From Portulaca oleracea (lineage: Eukaryota; Streptophyta; Magnoliopsida; Caryophyllales; Portulacaceae), in NCBI GenBank assembly GCA_029582165.1, contig CM055877.1, forward strand, positions 29,595,241 to 29,659,240: a stretch of DNA of 64,000 nucleotides, in the 5' to 3' direction. Shown piece after piece: positions 59,127 to 64,000 of this stretch. Position numbers and translations under genes: made by a program. Position 1 is the first letter of the stretch; the number at the start of each line of letters is the position of its first letter. The notes under the pieces are model-generated. The model saw nothing but the letters and a program-made list of their open reading frames with translations. It had not been told where the DNA came from and searched no databases.

Positions 59127-60321
59127 CTTTCTCACTCTTGTTATTCACAAGTATATCACCCAAGTAGATAACAATACACTTGGTAATAAGGGGCTTCAAA
59201 ACCTGATTCAACAATCTCATAACAGTAAAGAGAGTGTTAGTTAGACCACGAGGTGTGACTAACCATTCATAGAGTTCTTCTTTGGTTTTGATAGCAGTGT
59301 CCCCTTCTTGAATTCGAGTCTGGTTGTACCCACTTCTTAGATTAACCTTGGAGATGACTTGGGTACCAAATAGCTCGTTCACTTGATCTTCACTTCTAGG
59401 AAACCTGTACTTGGTAGTAACCTTGTTGGTGCACAGACTTTGGCTTCCTTCCTTTGGGTCCCAAAGGGTAGGGATGGCGCATGGACTGAGACTTTCCCTG
59501 ATCATACTCTTTGCTTGAAGATCTTCTTCTTGCCCTTGAGCCTCTTGGATGTCACTAGGGTTCATGTGATATATTGGCTCGTTGTGCACGGCAAACCTAG
59601 GAACATGATCGGTTTTGTGATGGATCTCACGCTGAGGGGGCAATTCAGATGGCTTCTCTTTTGGGAATACATGAGGAAGTTGTTCCAAAAGAGGGGTGAC
59701 GAGAGGGTAGCCTTTCGTGGGTTTTTCGTGGCTAGGGTTCTCGTTGGTATGCTCTTTGTGGCTAGGGTTTGTGTTTGGATCTAAGGGAGTGATCTCCTTA
59801 TGCTCACTAAACTTAGGGCGTTTAGTGGTCATAGAAGTGATGGGGTTTGGATCATCTTCCTTAGGTGGGGACGGTTGGGTTATTTGGAGTTGCGTTAGGG
59901 TTATTCTCTTGTTGTTCATCATAAGAGTGTAGGTATTAGCTCTTCCGTTGTGCATCACACTCCTGTCAAATAACCATGGTCTTCCAAGTAGAATATGACA
60001 AGCATCCATAGGCAAAACATCACACCATAAAGATTCTTTAAAGGATTTGCCAATGAAAAAGCTTACCAAACATCTTTGAGTCACTTGTAGATCTTCACCC
60101 TGATTGAGCCACTGGATGGTGTAGGGCTTTGGATGGGGACTCGTTTCCAGCTGAAGTTTGTCCACCATAGTAGTTGATGCCACATTTGTGCTGCATCCAC
60201 CATCAATGATCAACGAACAAGCTTTTCCCTTGATTGTGCAACAAGATTGAAAGATGGCCTCTCGTTGTTGTTGATCTTCAGAAATAATTGAGTTACTAAG
60301 AACTCTCCTCATAAGGAACAT
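59127..60321 (-). pseudogene. Outer Gypsy aspartic protease and RT N-terminal half
   Basis: Minus strand. The protease has CSLIIDGGCSTNVAS (the catalytic D within IDGG) and CHILLGRPWLFDRSV (the GRPW flap-type motif). A Pro/His-rich linker follows, then RT with VNLRSGYNQTRIQEGD, LYEWLVTPRGL and YLGDIL, in which the catalytic YxDD is altered to YLGD. The frame is open over 390 codons and is continued across inner element 3 to an ATG at 63708 (MAHEM then FLMRRVLSNS). The altered RT site and the missing gag and integrase make it non-autonomous. Confidence 0.85.
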
Positions 60322-61308
60322 TGATGCATAATTGATGGCCTTATGCATCAAGGTCAACCATGGAGACATCTAATACTCACCTAGAAGAAAGAGAGCTCAA
60401 GTCTCTCATATATCTCTCTACTTGGAAGGGATCAACTCATATGGTTGTATACTTTTGCTCCTTAATTCAAGGACCATGAAGCTATCATAGAAGTCATCCT
60501 AGAGAGGATTAATCTACATTCCAAGAGCTTTCATATGGTTTAAGAATCTTTAAGTTTGGATGAGAATCCAAGGAGTTATTCATATTTGTAATATAGTTTA
60601 GTACATTGTTTTCTTTATGATGTAATCATTAGAGTAGATGATGAAAGCCCTAAGTGGCCCATTTCTTGTCTTGTACACACCATAAGGGAGGGCTTGTAAC
60701 TATAAATACCCCCCTTAGGGTGCTTTGTAATTCATTCATACACATTGAATTTTTAGATTACAAACACATGTTGTGTTCTTTCTAGCTTTCATGCTAGGTT
60801 CTTTTCGTTTCTCTCTTATGGGATTCGAATCATCCCCTTCTTCTAGCTAAGGTTGGCATCCTTAGTGGTGAAAGGAAGGAATTGAAGGTCTCTTGAAGGT
60901 GGTGTGGTTGTATCCTCCAAGAATCTTCAAAAGCCATCAACTATCCAACGTTCATTCATCCATCTATCATCCATCTCACGTCATTCATCATTTCTTCATC
61001 AAGAATTCAACAAGAATTCATCAAGCATTCAACAAGAAGCATTTGTTCTTCATCATCACGTCCAAGCTTCAACAAATGTGCATCCATTCAAACGCTTCAT
61101 TCGTTCATCATTCATCATTCGTTTAACCATTCGTTCATCTTTTCTATTCATTGGGTAATCATCTTTCATAGTTCTTTCCATCCTTTTTCATCCATTTCTA
61201 TTCCATTTTTGGTTCTTTGGAACTTTGAGAAGGGAGATTCCTATCTTCGTTTTTAAAGATCCTTAGATATTGTGTAATGAGATCATCCCTTGGTCTCATT
61301 ATGCATCA
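60322..61308 (+). repeat. 5' LTR of inner element 3
   Basis: Begins with a 29-bp palindrome (TGATGCATAA, 9-base loop, TTATGCATCA) and ends CATTATGCATCA. The TATA box TATAAATA is at 60701-60708, so transcription would start near 60735. Confidence 0.93.
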
Positions 61309-61312
61309 AATT

Positions 61313-61324
61313 TGGTATCAGAGC
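61313..61324 (+). other. Primer binding site (tRNA-iMet), inner element 3
   Basis: TGGTATCAGAGC, four bases after the 5' LTR, the same offset as in element 2. Confidence 0.9.
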
Positions 61325-61624
61325 TTAGGAGTTTGAAATCTCTTAGTTCTTGAAACAATCTTTTTACAATCTTTCCCTCTCCCACACGTTCCCCATCACC
61401 CCTTCCATCACAAATTTCATCCCCCATCATCTCTCCATCACACGCCACCCATAAGTTCTTCCAAGAACTCATCAAGAACCCATCAAGAACTCATAAAGAA
61501 TCATAAACTCCACAAAGAACCCGTGAGCCCAAACACAAATCCAACCAATTCCCCCTCACGTCCCTTCTATGCTAACCATCCTACCATGAGTTTCTTGTGA
61601 TCTTTTGAATCAAGATAGGTTCTA

Positions 61625-61933
61625 ATGGATTGCAAAAGGTCTAGCAAGAATTCCCAACGTGAGCTACAATGCTTGAAGCAACAAATCGATGATCTTGCCA
61701 AGCAAATGGAAGAATGTGGGATTCTTCCAAAGGAGTCAAGAAGCACAAAATCATGTGTGGTTCACTCTTCTAAGGTTGAATATGAAGCACCTTATGCACG
61801 GAGTAAACATTCCAACGAAAAGAATGGGAAGAAAGTTCAAGAAGATTTCTTGCCATCCGATTACAAAGGTGACTCCATCAACAATCTTGAAGGAATTAAG
61901 CAAGGGAGCAGGATGTACTTGAATATACAATAG
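61625..61933 (+). pseudogene. gag N-terminus with core deleted (inner element 3)
   Basis: It starts MDCKRSSKNSQRELQCLKQQ, aligning with the element 2 gag start (MKQQLDYLTKQLEKL region). It then jumps to VQEDFLPSDYKGDSINNLE, matching the late gag-domain segment EKFLPLNYLRDNINKLQ. About 85 residues of the gag core are missing, and the frame then shifts. The protein could not act as a normal gag. Confidence 0.8.
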
Positions 61934-61986
61934 AGTTCAAGTGGCAACTATGGAAGAATGGTCTTAAGGAGGACGATCCACACATT

Positions 61987-62660
61987 TTGGTATACTACTT
62001 TCTTCGTCTTAATGATTACATTCATCGTGTTGTTGTAAATCATCTTCTCACAAACTTGGAAGAGTTAAGTTCCTTAGCTCTCGATGTTGAAAGACAAAGG
62101 AGATGTTGTCATTGCCAAAGTTTAGGTCACATTGATTTGGAGTGTCCTAACAAGAAGAAAGATGTGTCTTTGGTTGAGTACCAAACACATGATAACAAAC
62201 CATTTGAAGAGGAAAAGGAAGAGGAAGTTGGCGTTGACATGAAAGAAGAAGAAATTGGGAATGTCGCATATGAGGAGGAGAATAAAGAGGAAGAAAAGGT
62301 AGAAGAGGAGCATATGGAAAAGTGGCTTGTGACAAAAGAAGCAAGTGTGGCGTATGAGCATCCAAAAGATAACTACTTAGATCACTTGGTTGAAAGGCCG
62401 AATATTCGAAGGGATGAAATAGCCCAAGTCATCAAAGTGCATTGTTTCATGATAAATGACAAGGGTAAAGTGGTAAGAATAGACTTGGGGAGTGAGAAGC
62501 AACGTGAACAACCCACGTTCACGGTGAAGAAACACAAATCCAAGTCTTATGATGTTTGAGAATTGATCGGAAGAAAGTTTAAGAAGTTCATCAAAGGAAT
62601 CTACGATGACTTCAAAGCTTTCAAGAAGAAAGTCTTTGTGAAGAAGGCAAGTGAGAGTTG
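61987..62660 (+). pseudogene. gag C-terminal region with intact zinc knuckle and basic tail (inner element 3)
   Basis: It continues the gag homology: LNDYIHRVVV, then ELSSLALDVERQRR and the intact knuckle CCHCQSLGHIDLEC. A long Glu-rich stretch (about residues 70-115 of this frame) follows, then IAQVIKVHCFMINDKGKVV. A TGA at 62557-62559 interrupts. In the same frame the tail GRKFKKFIKGIYDDFKAFKK follows, collinear with element 2. The protease region is absent. Confidence 0.78.
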
Positions 62661-62669
62661 ATTTTTCCA

Positions 62670-62704
62670 AAGTTTGAGGGCAAACTTTTTCAACCGGGGG
62701 TGTA
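62670..62704 (+). other. Hairpin and polypurine tract, inner element 3
   Basis: AAGTTTG-AGGG-CAAACTT (62670-62687) is followed by CAACCGGGGGTGTA directly before the 3' LTR. Confidence 0.8.
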
Positions 62705-63691
62705 TGATGCATAATTGATGGCCTTATGCATCAAGGTCAACCATGGAGACATCTAATACTCACCTAGAAGAAAGAGAGCTCAAGTCTCTCATATATCTCT
62801 CTACTTGGAAGGGATCAACTCATATGGTTGTATACTTTTGCTCCTTAATTTAAGGACCATGAAGCTATCATAGAAGTCATCCTAGAGAGGATTAATCTAC
62901 ATTCCAAGAGCCTTCATATGGTTCAAGAATCTTTAAGTTTGGATGAGAATCCAAGGAGTTATTCATATTTGTAATATAGTTTAGTACATTGTTTTCTTTA
63001 TGATGTAATCATTAGAGTAGATGATGAAAGCCCTAAGTGGCCCATTTCTTGTCTTGTACACACCATAAGGGAGGGCTTGTAACTATAAATACCCCCCTTA
63101 GGGTGCTTTGTAATTCATTCACACACATTGAATTTTTAGATTACAAACACATGTTGTGTTCTTTCTAGCTTTCATGCTAGGTTCTTTTCGTTTCTCTCTT
63201 ATGGGATTCGAATCATCCCCTTCTTCTAGCTAAGGTTGGCATCCTTAGTGGTGAAAGGAAGGAATTTAAGGTCTCTTGAAGGTGGTGTGGCTGTATCCTC
63301 CAAGAATCTTCAAAAGCCATCAACTATCCAACGTTCATTCATCCATCTATCATCCATCTCACGTCATTCATCATTTCTTCATCAAGAATTCAACAAGAAT
63401 TCATCAAGCATTCAACAAGAAGCATTTGTTCTTCATCATCACGTCCAAGCTTCAACAAATGTGCATCCATTCAAACGCTTCATTCGTTCATCATTCATCA
63501 TTCGTTTAACCATTCGTTCATCTTTTCTATTCATTGGGTAATCATCTTTCATAGTTCTTTCCATCCTTTTTCATCCATTTCTATTCCATTTTTGGTTCTT
63601 TGGAACTTTGAGAAGGGAGATTCCTATCTTCGTTTTTAAAGATCCTTAGATATTGTGTAATGAGATCATCCCTTGGTCTCATTATGCATCA
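62705..63691 (+). repeat. 3' LTR of inner element 3
   Basis: 987 bp, near-identical to 60322-61308, with the same terminal palindrome (62705-62733). Confidence 0.94.
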
Positions 63692-63696
63692 AACAT

Positions 63697-63821
63697 CTCA
63701 TGAGCCATGGTAATGGATGGTTCGGGTTTTTGTGATTCAGGTATGCAGGGGATTGTGTTTGGGCTGTTTTGTGGAGCTAGGGTTGCACTCGAAACAACCT
63801 ATAGCTCTGATACCAAAATTA
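63697..63821 (-). other. Outer Gypsy leader: primer site, short leader and start of protease frame
   Basis: On the minus strand the primer site TGGTATCAGAGC lies at 63815-63804, a few bases after the 5' LTR end. Only about 95 bases later comes an ATG (63708-63706, context ACCATGG) that opens directly into the protease frame. No gag lies between, so gag was deleted from this element or family. Confidence 0.8.
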
Positions 63822-64000
63822 TGATGTATAATGGGATCAAAGACTGCATCTTGATCAATTACACATCAAGGGAGACGTGCAACCAATCTCAACATGGGAG
63901 GCTTCAAGTGAACTAGGGCAAAAGGTAGGGTGCTTTGTGAGAGAAAGATGGAGTCTTTGAGAGAGTGGAGTGACTTGAGATGGAATATGAATTAGGGATG
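63822..64000 (-). mobile_element. 5' LTR of outer Gypsy element, partial (window end)
   Basis: It matches 53165-53343 with about five differences and continues beyond the window. With the 3' LTR it defines one element of at least 10.8 kb, including insertions. Confidence 0.88.

Larger units (their letters stand above)
55355..59131 (-). mobile_element. Inner element 2: gag-only LTR retrotransposon, 3.77 kb
   Basis: The element spans 55360-59126 with the exact 5-bp duplication CTTTC (55355-55359, 59127-59131). LTRs are 55360-56257 (898 bp) and 58227-59126 (900 bp), with about 17 differences by eye. The primer site TGGTATCAGAGC is at 58222-58211 on the minus strand, directly after the 5' LTR. 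It has one interrupted gag-type frame and no reverse transcriptase or integrase, which fits the class of terminal-repeat gag-only (TR-GAG-like) non-autonomous elements. It is inserted in the RT of the outer Gypsy element. Confidence 0.92.
60317..63696 (+). mobile_element. Inner element 3: gag-derived LTR retrotransposon, 3.37 kb
   Basis: The element spans 60322-63691 with the exact 5-bp duplication AACAT (60317-60321, 63692-63696). LTRs are 60322-61308 and 62705-63691, both 987 bp with about six substitutions between them by eye, so the insertion is very young. It has the primer site TGGTATCAGAGC at 61313-61324. The interior carries only deleted gag-related frames. It is inserted, in the opposite orientation, near the start of the outer Gypsy protease frame. 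Confidence 0.94.

Noticed and set aside
60893..61158. His/Ser-rich small proteins in the element 3 LTRs (also 63236-63541) and similar frames in element 2 LTRs
   Set aside because: They come from repetitive TTCATC/CATTC-type leader sequence in the LTR and differ in frame. There is no sign of coding constraint.
63804..63815. tRNA gene (TGGTATCAGAGC and its complements)
   Set aside because: Only the 12-base primer-binding complement of tRNA-iMet is present next to LTRs. There is no cloverleaf. The same holds at 53105, 58211 and 61313.

Overview
The window is a piece of a large, AT-rich flowering-plant nuclear genome, probably a eudicot. It has spliced genes with GT-AG introns, plant families of LTR retrotransposons (Gypsy, Copia, Cassandra with 5S-derived LTRs), LINEs, Helitrons and hAT, Mutator, Harbinger and Stowaway DNA elements, and long microsatellites. 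I see no bacterial operon, CRISPR array, tRNA gene or rRNA gene.

One protein-coding gene is convincing. It is a 14-exon minus-strand gene (coding span 21863 to 5158) for a plant ubinuclein, the HPC2-domain subunit of the HIRA histone H3.3 chaperone complex. All splice phases close, giving 734 codons plus a stop. Its large introns hold a hAT element, a hAT MITE, three copies of a MITE that sits inside TA/TG/CA microsatellites, LINE 3' fragments, a SINE and an inverted-repeat element. A decayed Copia element and a Cassandra LTR fragment lie downstream of it (1.6-3.9 kb).

From 22 to 36 kb the DNA is intergenic. It holds a Stowaway, a Mutator-type element whose left arm was hit by both a solo LTR and a hAT MITE, an 817-bp hAT element, and a 3.2-kb element built around about 75 tandem 22-bp units. 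From 36.6 to 40.8 kb two complete Helitrons neighbour an array of Helitron 5' ends separated by TTA microsatellites. From 40.8 to 48 kb there is a 2.5-kb Gypsy LTR and then a LINE with endonuclease, reverse transcriptase, zf-RVT and RNase H regions. From 48.6 to 53.2 kb a Harbinger-type element is followed by a hAT transposase pseudogene carrying two Cassandra insertions.

The last 11 kb (53165 to the end) is a nest of three LTR retrotransposons. An outer Gypsy element (minus strand; protease and partial pol, no gag, no integrase) was hit by a 3.77-kb gag-only element (minus) and a 3.37-kb gag-only element (plus). Target-site duplications are intact for both inner elements, and LTR divergence by eye falls in the expected order. 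All three share the tRNA-iMet primer site, a roughly 30-bp palindrome at the start of the LTR, and a 7-bp-stem hairpin 17-19 nt from the 3' LTR. The hairpin also occurs next to the unrelated LTR at 40.8-43.2 kb. These shared cis-structures, and the split of gag and pol between elements, are the most interesting signals here.
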